Under the pieces are notes generated by a model, which was not told the DNA's origin, made no database searches, and was given only the letters and a program-made list of their open reading frames with translations. From PXAP01 sp964421595 (GTDB lineage: Bacteria; Bacteroidota; Bacteroidia; Bacteroidales; PUMT01), in NCBI GenBank assembly GCA_964421595.1, contig CAYQXY010000015.1, positions 35,729 through 99,728 on the forward strand: DNA of 64,000 nt. Reading direction: 5' to 3'. A program made the translations under genes and the position numbers. This document shows, one piece after another, positions 8,227 through 18,660 of this stretch; position 1 is the stretch's first letter, and each line of letters opens with the position of its first letter.

Positions 8227-9375
8227 ATGGAAGGAACTTTAACAGAAACAGGATCACTTCAAAGAATACATAATCTATGTGTAGAAAAGAACTTCTCTTT
8301 TGTATCATATAGAACCCCGGGAAGCCGGGAAATAACGACCGGAATACAACTTCATGACCTGCCGGCGCGGTTAGGCAGTTTCCAGTCAGTTAAAAGAAAA
8401 AAAGGATTTGTATTTGCACCCTTCGGTATTTCAAATGCCTTTCCTGTCAGGCTAATTGTTCCCGATATCACTTTCACAGGTTGCAATTACGAAGGATCGC
8501 TGCACAGTTATCCCGGAAATACCAAGGGAGCGGCCCGGGAAAGTCGCCGCGAGACCAGGGAAGCCGGCAGTAAGGAGATTTCCCGCACCGGTTATGTGGA
8601 CAAGGTAAACAATATCAAACAGGCAATCAGCAACGGAAACCTTGATAAAGTCGTACTGTCCCGTCTGAGTACAGATCCTAAACCGGAAGATTTCAATCCC
8701 TCACAGTTTCTGAATATACTGCATCTGACCTACCCTGATGCATTTGTTTACCTGCTTTATATACCCGACGCCGGCATGTGGTGCGGGGCAACACCCGAGA
8801 GTCTGGTATCGGTTACAGGGAACATTGTAACCACCGTTTCACTGGCAGGCACAAGGAAATATCCCGGCGAAGGTGTGCAGGTTACCTGGGATGAGAAGGA
8901 GATCAGAGAGCAGGATATAGTCACGGGTTATATAGAAGAGGTTTTGAAGAAGTTCAATATAACAGGATATCGAAAAACCGACCTTGAATCGATGAAGGCG
9001 GGCAACCTGGTTCATTTAAAATCAGGATTTTCTTTATCACTGGATGCGCTTGACGGCAGATTGTTTGAATTTATTGAAGAGTTGCATCCCACCCCATCGG
9101 TTTGCGGCCTGCCAAAAGATAAAGCACTCTCCTTTCTGAAAAAAACAGAAGAACATGACCGCGAGTATTATTCAGGTTTTCTCGGCCCTGTAGATACTAT
9201 AAAAGATGAAATGGAACTTTTCGTAAATCTCAGATGCATGAAGATAGAAAGTCATAGTTTGAAATTTTTCATTGGTGCAGGTATCACCTCAGGATCAGAT
9301 CCTCTCAAAGAATGGGAAGAAACCGAAGATAAGAAGATGACCCTTGTTAATATCCTTAAAAGAATAACCCGGTAA
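8227..9375 (+). CDS. menF: Isochorismate synthase
   Basis: The 382-residue protein belongs to the chorismate-utilising family and converts chorismate to isochorismate, the entry step of menaquinone synthesis. The C-terminal two thirds carry the hallmarks: DKVVLSR with the candidate base lysine (about 139-145), CGATPESLV, a TVSLAGTRKYPG strand, HPTPSVCGLPKD and EHDREYYSGFLG. The N-terminal part is variable, as in other MenF/EntC proteins. An EntC-type siderophore role is formally possible, but menD follows after 10 bp, so MenF is strongly favoured. Confidence 0.93.
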   Translation: MEGTLTETGSLQRIHNLCVEKNFSFVSYRTPGSREITTGIQLHDLPARLGSFQSVKRKKGFVFAPFGISNAFPVRLIVPDITFTGCNYEGSLHSYPGNTKGAARESRRETREAGSKEISRTGYVDKVNNIKQAISNGNLDKVVLSRLSTDPKPEDFNPSQFLNILHLTYPDAFVYLLYIPDAGMWCGATPESLVSVTGNIVTTVSLAGTRKYPGEGVQVTWDEKEIREQDIVTGYIEEVLKKFNITGYRKTDLESMKAGNLVHLKSGFSLSLDALDGRLFEFIEELHPTPSVCGLPKDKALSFLKKTEEHDREYYSGFLGPVDTIKDEMELFVNLRCMKIESHSLKFFIGAGITSGSDPLKEWEETEDKKMTLVNILKRITR

Positions 9376-9385
9376 TTTCTCCAAT

Positions 9386-11065
9386 GTGGCCCCACAAAGC
9401 ATGAATGAGATAGTACAAATCTGCCTGCAGCATGGTATTACCAATGCAGTAATTTCGCCCGGATCACGCAATGCACCTTTAATAATTGCCTTTGCCAAAA
9501 GTCCGGCCTTCCGTTGCATCAGCATAGCCGATGAACGCAGCGCAGCATATTTTGCACTGGGCATGGCGGGGCATCTGCAAAAAACAGTAGTTCTTATCTG
9601 CACATCAGGAACAGCCGCACTAAATTATGCACCCGCACTTGCAGAAGCATTCTATCAGAATATCCCGCTTCTTGCCCTGACAGCCGACCGACCCCCCGAA
9701 TGGATCGACCAGAACGACGGACAGTCAATAATGCAGCAAAACATATACAGCTCATTTATCAGGAAAAGCTATAATATGCCGGTTGATTCAGGCACCATGG
9801 AAGACAGGTGGCATTCAAGGCGGATATTATCTGAGGCAATAAATCATACAATGTTAAACGGCAAGGGGCCGGTCCATATTAATGTCCCGCTTAGAGAACC
9901 ATTATACCTGCCACAACCCGGGGTAAAAACCGAGCTCCCATCTGTTGCAGTGACCGGCAGCAGGATCACAGCTGACACAAGCCAGCTGCAATCGATAGTG
10001 GAAAAATGGGGCAGGTATTCAAAAAAACTTTTAGTTTGCGGGTTCATGGGAAAAAATCCGGAGCTGAACCTGTTGCTGGGCCGCATGGCAGAAAATGATG
10101 AGATTGCAGTAATGGCAGAAAATCTTTCAAACCTTTCCCATAAAGAATTCGTTGATAGAGCAGAGCCATTTCTTGCCGGCTTGTCTGAAACAGACAAGGA
10201 AAATTTTACTCCCGAATTGCTGATTACCATTGGAGGAGCAGTATTATCAAAAGGGCTGAAGAATTACCTTCGGGAACACAAACCGGCAGCCCACTGGCAC
10301 GTAGACGAGAACGATCTGTTTACTGACACCTACCAGAACCTTACCGGCAACATCCGTATGAGTCCGCTTGAATTTTTCTCCCATGTCGGGGGAACAATCA
10401 AAAATGAAGCGGACTATATGCACCTGGTAAGAGAAAAGACGGTCAACTGCAGGAAACTGCACCAGAAATTTATACAGAAAGCCGTATTTTCAGACCTGGT
10501 GGCATATAATACCATTTTTAACCATCTGGCCGCATGTAACCTTCACCTGGCAAACAGCACCCCGGTGCGTTATGCCCAGCTATTTGGCAGCCGCCCCGAT
10601 ATACTTTACAATTCCAACAGGGGAGTGTCGGGAATTGACGGATGCATATCGACTGCAGCCGGTGCGGCAACTGTCAATGACCAGCTCACGGTGCTTCTTT
10701 CGGGAGATGTCGGTTTTATTTACGATTCCAACGGGCTCTGGAATAACAATCTGCCGAAAAATCTGAGAATCATAGTTTTCAATAATGATGGAGGTAACAT
10801 CTTTAAGATAATCCAGACAAGTGATGAGATAAGAGGCATTGAACACTTTTTTGAAACACCCCATAATGTCAGTATCAAGGCCCTTACTGAGGCTCACGGA
10901 CTGGAACACTTTTTAGCATGCAACAACGGGGAGCTTGAAGATGTTCTTCAGCACTTTTTTAAACCAAAGGAGCGCGCGGTTGTTTTGGAAATAAAAACAT
11001 CAGGTACAATATCGGCCGAAGTATTCAAACAGTATTTTCAATATATCAGACAAAATGAGCAATAA
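9386..11065 (+). CDS. menD: SEPHCHC synthase (MenD)
   Basis: The 559-residue thiamine-diphosphate enzyme adds the 2-oxoglutarate-derived succinyl unit to isochorismate, making SEPHCHC. Visible signatures are the N-terminal ISPGSRNAPL, the ADERSAAYFALGMA segment with the glutamate that activates ThDP, the TSGTA loop, TADRPPEW, and the C-terminal ThDP/Mg site LLSGDVGFIYDSNGLW. The reading frame opens with GTG at 9386. The first ATG is at 9401 and would give a slightly short N-terminus, so GTG is preferred. The gene overlaps menB by 11 bp. Confidence 0.95.
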   Translation: MAPQSMNEIVQICLQHGITNAVISPGSRNAPLIIAFAKSPAFRCISIADERSAAYFALGMAGHLQKTVVLICTSGTAALNYAPALAEAFYQNIPLLALTADRPPEWIDQNDGQSIMQQNIYSSFIRKSYNMPVDSGTMEDRWHSRRILSEAINHTMLNGKGPVHINVPLREPLYLPQPGVKTELPSVAVTGSRITADTSQLQSIVEKWGRYSKKLLVCGFMGKNPELNLLLGRMAENDEIAVMAENLSNLSHKEFVDRAEPFLAGLSETDKENFTPELLITIGGAVLSKGLKNYLREHKPAAHWHVDENDLFTDTYQNLTGNIRMSPLEFFSHVGGTIKNEADYMHLVREKTVNCRKLHQKFIQKAVFSDLVAYNTIFNHLAACNLHLANSTPVRYAQLFGSRPDILYNSNRGVSGIDGCISTAAGAATVNDQLTVLLSGDVGFIYDSNGLWNNNLPKNLRIIVFNNDGGNIFKIIQTSDEIRGIEHFFETPHNVSIKALTEAHGLEHFLACNNGELEDVLQHFFKPKERAVVLEIKTSGTISAEVFKQYFQYIRQNEQ

Positions 11066-11879
11066 ACGAAAGTGGAAAACCATCAAAGAGTACGAAGAGA
11101 TCAAATTTGAATTCTTCGAAGGAATAGGAAAGATCACCATCAACAGGCCCAGGTACAGGAACGCCTTTACACCTGATACTGTAAGGGAGATGTGCGATGC
11201 CATGACGATAAGCCGCGAGAACCAGGATATATATGTAGTTGTCCTTACCGGGGAAGGCGACAAAGCCTTCTGCAGCGGAGGAGATCAGAATGTAAAGGCG
11301 ATTGGTGGATATGTGGGCAAGGACGGGGTGCCCAGGCTCAATGTGCTGGATCTTCAGAAACAGATCAGGTCATTGCCAAAACCGGTCATTGCTATGGTAA
11401 ATGGTTATGCAATAGGCGGAGGCCATGTACTGCATGTAGTGTGCGATCTTACCATCGCTTCGGAAAATGCGATATTCGGACAGACCGGTCCGAAGGTAGG
11501 AAGTTTTGATGCAGGGTTCGGAGCCTCTTACCTTGCCAGGCATGTAGGTCAAAAAAAAGCCAGGGAGATATGGTTCCTGTGCGATCAGTATTCGGCCCGG
11601 GAAGCCCTGGATATGGGAATGGTAAATAAAGTAGTTAAATTTGAAGAGCTTGAAGATGTGACCATTGAGTGGTGCCGTAAAATAATGAAACGGAGTCCGC
11701 TGGCACTAAGAATGTTAAAGATGGGGCTTAACGCCGAACTGGACGGACAGGCAGGATTGCAGGAATTTGCAGGAAACGCCACACTGCTTTACTATCTAAC
11801 AGAGGAAGCTCAGGAAGGCAAAAATGCCTTCCTTGAAAAGCGGGATCCGGATTTCAAAAAATATCCGAAATTTCCCTGA
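11055..11879 (+). CDS. menB: 1,4-dihydroxy-2-naphthoyl-CoA synthase
   Basis: This 274-residue crotonase-fold enzyme cyclises o-succinylbenzoyl-CoA to DHNA-CoA. The oxyanion-hole and active-site segments are clear: CSGGDQNV (about 73-80), YAIGGGHVLH (about 118-127) and TGPKVGSFDAGFG (about 146-158), including the conserved aspartate of MenB proteins. The C-terminal KRDPDFKKYPKFP is also typical. The ATG lies inside the end of menD, showing translational coupling. Confidence 0.96.
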   Translation: MSNKRKWKTIKEYEEIKFEFFEGIGKITINRPRYRNAFTPDTVREMCDAMTISRENQDIYVVVLTGEGDKAFCSGGDQNVKAIGGYVGKDGVPRLNVLDLQKQIRSLPKPVIAMVNGYAIGGGHVLHVVCDLTIASENAIFGQTGPKVGSFDAGFGASYLARHVGQKKAREIWFLCDQYSAREALDMGMVNKVVKFEELEDVTIEWCRKIMKRSPLALRMLKMGLNAELDGQAGLQEFAGNATLLYYLTEEAQEGKNAFLEKRDPDFKKYPKFP

Positions 11880-12332
11880 CCGGAGAAGGAGGAACAGGCC
11901 GAATATAGCGATTCATCAGTTTGCCCAAGGACAGTTGACCTGTTTCATCAGGATGGGAAAAATGAAGTTAAGGTAACCTATTGGCCTGCGGACTTAAGCT
12001 TTTAAGCAATTATTACAATAGCAACACAGTGACATAGAGGGCCGGAATTAAAAGTATATATGAATGAATAACAGGCCGGCCACCGGAGAGCATTATAAGT
12101 TACTATTAGCAGCATCATTATGTTCAACTGGTTTAAGGCAAATACTGAGTGATATGTTTACCAGGATGAATTGAATCAGGACATTTGGCATGAAATTAGC
12201 TGAAAGGTTTATTGTTAGGCATATACTCAAAATTTATATGCACCAAACCTACTTTCGAGTTTTTTTGAGCACCCGGCATTGATGAGGGAATTAATAGATT
12301 TAAATAAAATCAATAACAAACAAAATATCAGA
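11880..12332. other. Gap within the men cluster
   Basis: About 450 bp between menB and the preferred start of menA, in an otherwise compact operon. No coding frame, RNA or clear terminator is recognised. A second promoter for menA-menC could lie here, but no TAnnTTTG box was identified with confidence. Confidence 0.3.
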
Positions 12333-13235
12333 ATGAACCGATTTTCCGCCTGGACAGAAGCAATAAGACTCAGAACCCTTCCCCTGGCAATAGCCAGTCC
12401 GGTACTGGGCAGTTTCTTTGCTCTCTCTGAAAACAGTTTCAGGTGGGACATATTCTTACTTGCAGTAATAACGACACTACTTCTGCAGATACTCTCAAAC
12501 CTGGCGAATGATTATGGCGACTTCAAAACAGGCGCCGACAATTCCGAAAGGATTGGTCCGCGACGTCTCGTCCAGAGTGGGATTATCTCTCCGCAGCTGA
12601 TGAAAAGGGCTGTTTTGCTAACAGTTTTATTATCGCTGATCTCCGGGCTGGCCCTTATCTTTACAGGTACTCAGGGTGAAGGGCAGATGGCAAAACTTTT
12701 CTTTATTCTGCTTGGCTTTGGCGCCATTGCCGCCGCCATTACCTATACCATGGGTAAAAATCCTTACGGCTATAAGGGATTGGGCGATGTCTTTGTCTTC
12801 CTGTTTTTTGGACTTACAGGAGTATTGGGTACCTATTATCTTCACACTGCAAATATTAACCTGTGGCTTGTTCTTCCTGCTGCATCAGTTGGATTGCTAA
12901 GTGTGGGAGTACTTAATCTCAACAACCTGCGTGATTATGAGAGCGATAAAAAAGCCAATAAAAGGACCATGGTTGTACTCCTGGGAAGCAGTAAAGCAAG
13001 GATCTATCACCTGCTTCTTGTTTCCGGTTCCATGGTAACAGGGCTGTTGTATATATTATTCAACTTCCATTCAGGGTTCCAGTTTCTTTTTGTGTTTATA
13101 ATCCCGATGATGGTAAATAATATCATGATAGTCTTTAAAAACCCCAGTCCAACCGAGCTTTACCCGGAACTAAGAAAACTTGCAATAATCACTCTGCTCT
13201 TTGCACTTTCTTTCGGACTGGGAGAAATTTTGTAA
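12333..13235 (+). CDS. menA: 1,4-dihydroxy-2-naphthoate polyprenyltransferase
   Basis: This integral membrane UbiA-family prenyltransferase attaches the polyprenyl chain to DHNA, giving demethylmenaquinone. Eight to nine hydrophobic spans are visible. The first aspartate-rich site is NLANDYGDFKTGAD and the second is NLNNLRDYESD, both with the expected acidic residues for Mg-diphosphate binding. RTLPLAIASPVLGS near the N-terminus is typical of MenA. The frame is open from an ATG at 12279, but the ATG at 12333 (MNRFSAWTEAIRLRTLP) matches the usual family N-terminus and is preferred. Confidence 0.94.
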   Translation: MNRFSAWTEAIRLRTLPLAIASPVLGSFFALSENSFRWDIFLLAVITTLLLQILSNLANDYGDFKTGADNSERIGPRRLVQSGIISPQLMKRAVLLTVLLSLISGLALIFTGTQGEGQMAKLFFILLGFGAIAAAITYTMGKNPYGYKGLGDVFVFLFFGLTGVLGTYYLHTANINLWLVLPAASVGLLSVGVLNLNNLRDYESDKKANKRTMVVLLGSSKARIYHLLLVSGSMVTGLLYILFNFHSGFQFLFVFIIPMMVNNIMIVFKNPSPTELYPELRKLAIITLLFALSFGLGEIL

Positions 13236-13250
13236 TTAAAGAGATTATGT

Positions 13251-14303
13251 ATGTTCAATGCGGCTCTTACAAAATTGGTATTTCGTTTTATCACACCAGG
13301 CAAAACCTCCCGTGGGGTTCTATATGAAAAACCATCATGGTTCCTGAGCATAGAAAACAAATCGACAGGAATAAGGGGCATTGGCGAATTTTCAGTCATA
13401 CCGGGCTTAAATCCTGAATTTGACAACAAATACGATAATAAACTCCTGCATCTTGTCTGGCAAATAAACAATAATCAGCAACTGCCATCACTAAATAATT
13501 ACAACAACTTCCCCTCAATAAGGTTTGGGCTGGAAACGGCACTGAAAGACATGGAAACCGGAGGAAAAAAATTACTGTTCCCCTCCGGGTTCACGGCCGG
13601 CGAAAAAGGCATACCTGTCAACGGATTGATATGGATGGGCACTATAAAAGAGATGAAACGGCAAATTGATACTAAGATCATGGCCGGGTTTACATGCTTA
13701 AAGCTGAAGATAGGAGCTCTGGACTTCAATACAGAAATTGAGCTGATTAAAGACCTGAGAAAACAATACAATCCGCAACAACTCGAAATACGCGTCGATG
13801 CCAATGGAGCTTTCCTTCCCGGAGAAGCACTTGAAAATCTCAATATATTATCAGAGTTCGGAATTCATTCGGCCGAACAGCCAATTAAGCCCGGCCAATG
13901 GAAAGCAATGGCCGGATTGTGTGCCAGCTCACCTGTACCTGTTGCACTCGATGAAGAACTTATCGGCATAGACCCGGACCTGGATGGAGAAAGGATGCTT
14001 GCAGAAATCAATCCACGCTACATCATCCTTAAGCCCTCCCTTCTTGGCGGTTTTGAAAAATCCATGAAGTGGATCTCCGTTGCAGAAAAAACGGGAACAG
14101 GATGGTGGATAACCTCTGCCCTTGAATCAAACATCGGGTTAAATGCAATTGCACAATGGACATATACTCTGCAGAGCAAGATGGCTCAGGGACTGGGTAC
14201 CGGACAGGTATTCAGGAACAATATCAGTTCGCCATTATCGGTAAAAGGACAATTTCTTCATTATTATCCTCTGGCAGAGTGGGATACCGGAGATATTTTA
14301 TAA
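13251..14303 (+). CDS. menC: o-Succinylbenzoate synthase
   Basis: This 350-residue enolase-superfamily enzyme dehydrates SHCHC to o-succinylbenzoate. The barrel motifs are in order: CLKLKIG with the catalytic lysine, RVDANGAF, SAEQP and ALDEEL with the three Mg ligands (Asp, Glu, Asp), then IILKPSLLGG with the second catalytic lysine. The gene follows menA by 15 bp. MenC needs SHCHC made by MenD followed by elimination of pyruvate, normally by MenH, which is absent here. Confidence 0.94.
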   Translation: MFNAALTKLVFRFITPGKTSRGVLYEKPSWFLSIENKSTGIRGIGEFSVIPGLNPEFDNKYDNKLLHLVWQINNNQQLPSLNNYNNFPSIRFGLETALKDMETGGKKLLFPSGFTAGEKGIPVNGLIWMGTIKEMKRQIDTKIMAGFTCLKLKIGALDFNTEIELIKDLRKQYNPQQLEIRVDANGAFLPGEALENLNILSEFGIHSAEQPIKPGQWKAMAGLCASSPVPVALDEELIGIDPDLDGERMLAEINPRYIILKPSLLGGFEKSMKWISVAEKTGTGWWITSALESNIGLNAIAQWTYTLQSKMAQGLGTGQVFRNNISSPLSVKGQFLHYYPLAEWDTGDIL

Positions 14304-14538
14304 AATACTTTCACCGGTTAACTGATTCCCGGCCATACAGAGTAAAATTCTGGTGATTAAGCAATGCATGTTTGTTGAATATATACTATCGTATTGGAAA
14401 GCAGCTTTATCACGCCGGTATCAGGGATTATGCATTTTAAGCTACATATAGCCCTCAGTGGCAAAATCCCCGAAAGGGAAATTAGTATGAGATAATTTAT
14501 TGAAGAAAATCGAAAGTGTTATAATATTTTATCAAAGA

Positions 14539-15630
14539 ATGAAACTGGCATCTACCTATATTACACTTGACGGTTTGAATTACAGCAGAAATGAACTGCT
14601 GAGGCTCTGCCGGCAAAAAACTGAAGACCTGCGATTGCCGCAATGGCAAAAAGATATATTCGTATTTATTCTAAGCTGGCTTGATGAGTCAGATCATATT
14701 GAAATACAGACCTCGGGGTCAACAGGTGCACCAAAACCAATAAAACTGAAGAAGCAGTGGATGGTTAATTCGGCAACTGCCACCTGCAACCGGTTTAACC
14801 TGAATGAAACGTCCAAAGCCTTGCTCTGCCTGCCTGCCAAATATATTGCCGGCCGGATGATGATAGTAAGAGCAATTGTAAGCCGATGCGACCTTCTCAC
14901 CATTCCGCCGGAATCAATTCCCTTACAGGATACCGGCAGTGAAGTTGATTTTGCTGCTGTAACCCCGCACCAGCTGTATAACTCAATTGAAAACGCCTGG
15001 AAAGGGAAGAATGTTAAAACATTGATTGTTGGCGGAGGAGAGATAAGCACTTCACTTGAAAGAAGGATCATGAATATGCCGGCTGAAATTTATGCAACCT
15101 ATGGAATGACAGAAACATCTTCCCATATAGCCCTGCGCAGGATAAACGGACCCGGAAGCACTAATTGGTTTACGGTTTTGGAAGATATCAGTATCTCTGC
15201 AGATGAAAGAAATTGCCTTGTAATAGATGCACCGGAGTTAAATGACCAGATTCTCACGACCAATGACATTATTGAAATCAAAGATGAGCAGCATTTCAGA
15301 TGGCTTGGACGGTGGGATAATGTTATCAACAGCGGCGGAATCAAGATAATTCCCGAAAGTATCGAGAAGATCATATCGGGTATAAGGCCTGAGCGCCTGG
15401 TTATCGTACCATTCCCCGATGATAAGTTTGGTGAGATCCCGGTCCTTGTTATTGAAACAGAAACTATTGGGATTTCAGAATCCAGAGAATTGCTTGACAG
15501 GATATCGACTCAAACAGATAAGTATTCAGCGCCTAAAAGGATAATCAGCCTCCGTGCCTTCCCCGAAACCCCGACAGGCAAACCAGACAGGAAAAGGATA
15601 GTGGAATTGATAAAAGATTTACACAGCTGA
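14539..15630 (+). CDS. menE: o-Succinylbenzoate-CoA ligase
   Basis: This ANL-superfamily adenylate-forming ligase activates o-succinylbenzoate with ATP and CoA. The P-loop IQTSGSTGAPKPIKL, the YGMTETSSHIA motif and the C-terminal GGIKIIPESIEKII and TPTGKPDRKRI with the catalytic lysine are all visible. At about 363 residues it is shorter than long-chain ligases but normal for Bacteroidetes MenE. An in-frame TTG at 14500 would add 13 residues; the ATG at 14539 is preferred. It is the last men gene and follows menC by 235 bp. Confidence 0.92.
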   Translation: MKLASTYITLDGLNYSRNELLRLCRQKTEDLRLPQWQKDIFVFILSWLDESDHIEIQTSGSTGAPKPIKLKKQWMVNSATATCNRFNLNETSKALLCLPAKYIAGRMMIVRAIVSRCDLLTIPPESIPLQDTGSEVDFAAVTPHQLYNSIENAWKGKNVKTLIVGGGEISTSLERRIMNMPAEIYATYGMTETSSHIALRRINGPGSTNWFTVLEDISISADERNCLVIDAPELNDQILTTNDIIEIKDEQHFRWLGRWDNVINSGGIKIIPESIEKIISGIRPERLVIVPFPDDKFGEIPVLVIETETIGISESRELLDRISTQTDKYSAPKRIISLRAFPETPTGKPDRKRIVELIKDLHS

Positions 15631-15733
15631 ACAATTACCCGCATAATGGTATAACTGCAAAACATTCGGAATTCTCAAACTTTATTTGATGTTTGATATT
15701 AACCTGAAGATAAGGCTTACAAATTCCAATATC

Positions 15734-16582
15734 TCAGATATTAACAATAGGAACCTTGCTCCAGTTAATATTGTTGGTTGCAGTTGCTACATCTGTAAAT
15801 TCAAATTCAGTTAACCATAGCTCCAGTTTGGCAGCTGCTCCTTTTAAACCAGTGTAAGATTTGAATTTGCGGGTCAATGTTAATTCTTTTATTACAGGTT
15901 GATCAGGATCAAAATCGCGAGGATGCAGATAACTCATAAGGTAGTCGGATTGCTTTGTCCAGTTACTAATCAAATAATATGGAAAAAACCGGAAATATCC
16001 GCCGCCTGTGAATATAACCGGTTTACCGAAAACACTTATGTAATTGATTGGCAATTCCTTTAACTCAATACCATTGTACTTGATTATAGAAGGAACTGGC
16101 TTATTGTATGCCGTATATCCCCCATGTGCCCTTGGAGCCGGAAATACAGAACAATCTACCAGTATACCCATGGAGGCAATAATCTCAAACGCCCATTTAT
16201 TAGTCTCTCTTATAGAAAAACCAGGTGCACGGAAATAATTTACTTTCTTCCCTGTGATATCTTCTAAAATTTTAAGGGAATATTCCAGATCTCTTGCAAA
16301 TTCATGTGGTTTTTGTTGGTAAATCAGCTGATGCAGGTGGGAGTGTGAGGCAACATCGAATCCTCTATTGGCAATATCCCTTATTACTCCAGGGTATGTT
16401 TTGGCAATCCAGCCCAGACAAAAAAAGGTGGCCTTGGTCTGGGTTCTTCTAAGAATATCAAAAATTCTTTCCATATTCATATGTATACGGCTCTCAAAAC
16501 TGTTCCATTGCCTTGAGGACCTGGTCGAGTCGTTATCCAGAATATGAAACCAATCTTCGATATCGAAAGTAAGGATTTTCAT
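15734..16582 (-). CDS. Polysaccharide deacetylase (NodB fold)
   Basis: The 282-residue protein has a NodB homology domain at its N-terminus: TFDIEDWFH with the metal Asp10, ASHSHLH with the metal histidines (His80, His84), and FRAPGFSIRE as motif 3. The C-terminal half resembles the DUF3473 extension found in deacetylases of exopolysaccharide loci (for example PEP-CTERM/XrtA-associated ones). No signal peptide is seen, so it may act in the cytoplasm on lipid-linked sugars. It stands beside the exopolysaccharide locus and probably N-deacetylates a precursor. Confidence 0.85.
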   Translation of the reverse strand: MKILTFDIEDWFHILDNDSTRSSRQWNSFESRIHMNMERIFDILRRTQTKATFFCLGWIAKTYPGVIRDIANRGFDVASHSHLHQLIYQQKPHEFARDLEYSLKILEDITGKKVNYFRAPGFSIRETNKWAFEIIASMGILVDCSVFPAPRAHGGYTAYNKPVPSIIKYNGIELKELPINYISVFGKPVIFTGGGYFRFFPYYLISNWTKQSDYLMSYLHPRDFDPDQPVIKELTLTRKFKSYTGLKGAAAKLELWLTEFEFTDVATATNNINWSKVPIVNI

Positions 16583-17487
16583 GATCCGTAAATGGTAAGA
16601 TAACCCAAATAGATTCTACATAAACCTTTATATAATCCCTGATTCTGAGAAATTACCCGGAATATAAGACAGCCTGAGAAGTTTACCTGAAATATGATTA
16701 AGGAGAACTGAGAATAATACCAGAGAATTTGTATTGGAAGTCTAAAAGTATATGCAAGATAAAAAAAAACTTGCAATAAGGCAGAAGGTTTTTAAAAAAT
16801 TTTCATTTCTATAGCACAACTATGATCATGAATGTCAAAGTTATAGACTGATTTCATGAATGAATTTTTTCATTACTTTCTTACCATATCATCTGGTACG
16901 ACCACTACACTTTTTTACTTATAGATTAGCCGAAACATGGACCTTTCATGCAGAAAAATTCAAACACTGGCGGTGGATAAATTCCGCAAATTTGTCTAAC
17001 ATCAGAATGAATGCTATTGGGAATTGGGACATTTACACTTCGGAGCCATATGCCTCCAGGGTGAGCTAAACCGTTTTAAAGGTAAAAATTTGATTAATAA
17101 TGTTTTGTAGGTGATGAAATGCCTTATTAACAATGTGAGTGCAGGAATTCAACGGTTAAAGAGATATCCTGCAAAAAAAACTGCCCGAACAGAAAATCTT
17201 CAATAAACCCTGAGTCTATGAATTTACGGTGCTTGCAAAGCATTCCACCAGATCATAAGATAAACCTGAATCGGCCCGCCATTTTCCAGCTACATTAAAA
17301 TACAAAGTCATGGATGTTGTTTAATGGATTTTTTGTATATTTATTTATGAAAGCACAGGGATCCCCCATCCTGCATTAAATCTCCGGGGCAAACCAGAAA
17401 GGTATTAAAACTGTTCAATATTTCAGTTAGTCTCTCAGTCTTTAACCAGCAGTTTCTCTTTACTAATTCTCCTAAGTTTGGATATTC
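16583..17487. other. Intergenic stretch between deacetylase and wecA
   Basis: About 900 bp, AT-rich. A 69-codon open frame at 16860-17069 begins with hydrophobic and aromatic residues but has no recognisable domain. No tRNA, terminator or repeat was recognised. The divergent promoters of the flanking genes are presumably here. Confidence 0.4.
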
Positions 17488-18660
17488 ATGGAAGTGCCAT
17501 TGCTTTCATTAAGTATTCTTCTCGCCTTAGCTACCAGTGCTGTTATTACTGCATTCGATATTCCTATTATCATTTCCCTTGCATACAGAAAGAAACTGGT
17601 TGATGTCCCTGATGATAAAAGGAAATTTCATAAACAGCCGGTTCCTGCACTGGGAGGAATTGCAATATTTATTGGAATTATTATTTCCTTCTCCCTTTGG
17701 ATCGGGGAAAGCATTCCCGTTTTCTATCCTTATCTCATCGCAGGATCTGTCCTTCTCTTTACTGTTGGAGTTAATGATGATATTCTCGAAATGAACCCGT
17801 GGAAAAAATTAGTTGCCCAGATATTGGCATCTGCGATTATAGTGATAGGCGGCAAAGTAAGACTGGATTTCCTCGATGGTCTGTTAGGTTTTGGTTTATT
17901 GCCTGAATTTTTTGCAATTGTGTTTACAATATTTGCCTTCGTACTTATAATTAATGCGTTCAACCTGATAGACGGAGTCGATGGTCTTGCTGCAACCATG
18001 GCACTGATCGGGGCCATCTTTTTTTGCATCTGGTTCTTTGTAAATAACCATGCCGGTGAATCAATTCTTGCTGCCTCCTTAACAGGAGCATTGATAGGTT
18101 TTCTGTATTACAACAGATCTCCTGCCAAAATTTTCATGGGGGACACCGGATCGCTCATAGTGGGCCTGATAATGGCCGTTATGGCCTTCAGATTGATTGA
18201 GCTTAACTCCAAATCATCAGTGTTTGCATTTGAAAAACCGACTGTTTTCGCTCTGTCACTCCTGATAATTCCAATGGCCGACACCATCAGGGTCATAATA
18301 GTAAGGCTGATGAAAAAGAAATCACCTTTCTTTCCGGATCGCAGTCATATACACCATAGATTACTTGAGATGGGATTTGGGCACAGGAATATATGCAGAT
18401 TTCTGACTATCACCCATCTCGGAATTATCGGTGTTGCACTGTTTCTTTACAGTCTCGAAATTCACCTCTACCTGTTATCTATCTGGGGCCTGGCTTTTAT
18501 GATAATTCCGACTGCACATATTCTCAAGAGATGGCAGGCCAGATTAAAGCTTAGACTAAGAGAAAGAAAATTGCAAAAACCTACGATGGAATCACATTAT
18601 TTCATGAAACCGGCAAAAAAGGTACATAGACTTGCAAAAGTAAGCGAGTTAAACGACTGA
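17488..18660 (+). CDS. Undecaprenyl-phosphate GlcNAc-1-phosphate transferase, WecA/TagO type
   Basis: This 390-residue polytopic membrane protein of the MraY/WecA (GT4-phosphotransferase) family transfers a HexNAc-1-phosphate to undecaprenyl phosphate, starting synthesis of a lipid-linked glycan. The family motifs are present: GVNDDILEMNPWKKL with the DD pair, NAFNLIDGVDGLAA, FMGDTGSLIVGL and DRSHIHHRLLEMG, the HIHH loop that distinguishes WecA-type enzymes from MraY. About ten membrane spans are evident. It is probably the initiating transferase for the exopolysaccharide locus that follows. Confidence 0.92.
   Translation: MEVPLLSLSILLALATSAVITAFDIPIIISLAYRKKLVDVPDDKRKFHKQPVPALGGIAIFIGIIISFSLWIGESIPVFYPYLIAGSVLLFTVGVNDDILEMNPWKKLVAQILASAIIVIGGKVRLDFLDGLLGFGLLPEFFAIVFTIFAFVLIINAFNLIDGVDGLAATMALIGAIFFCIWFFVNNHAGESILAASLTGALIGFLYYNRSPAKIFMGDTGSLIVGLIMAVMAFRLIELNSKSSVFAFEKPTVFALSLLIIPMADTIRVIIVRLMKKKSPFFPDRSHIHHRLLEMGFGHRNICRFLTITHLGIIGVALFLYSLEIHLYLLSIWGLAFMIIPTAHILKRWQARLKLRLRERKLQKPTMESHYFMKPAKKVHRLAKVSELND

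Noticed and set aside
16860..17069. 69-codon open frame before the wecA-type gene
   Set aside because: No domain, no start context and composition like random AT-rich sequence.
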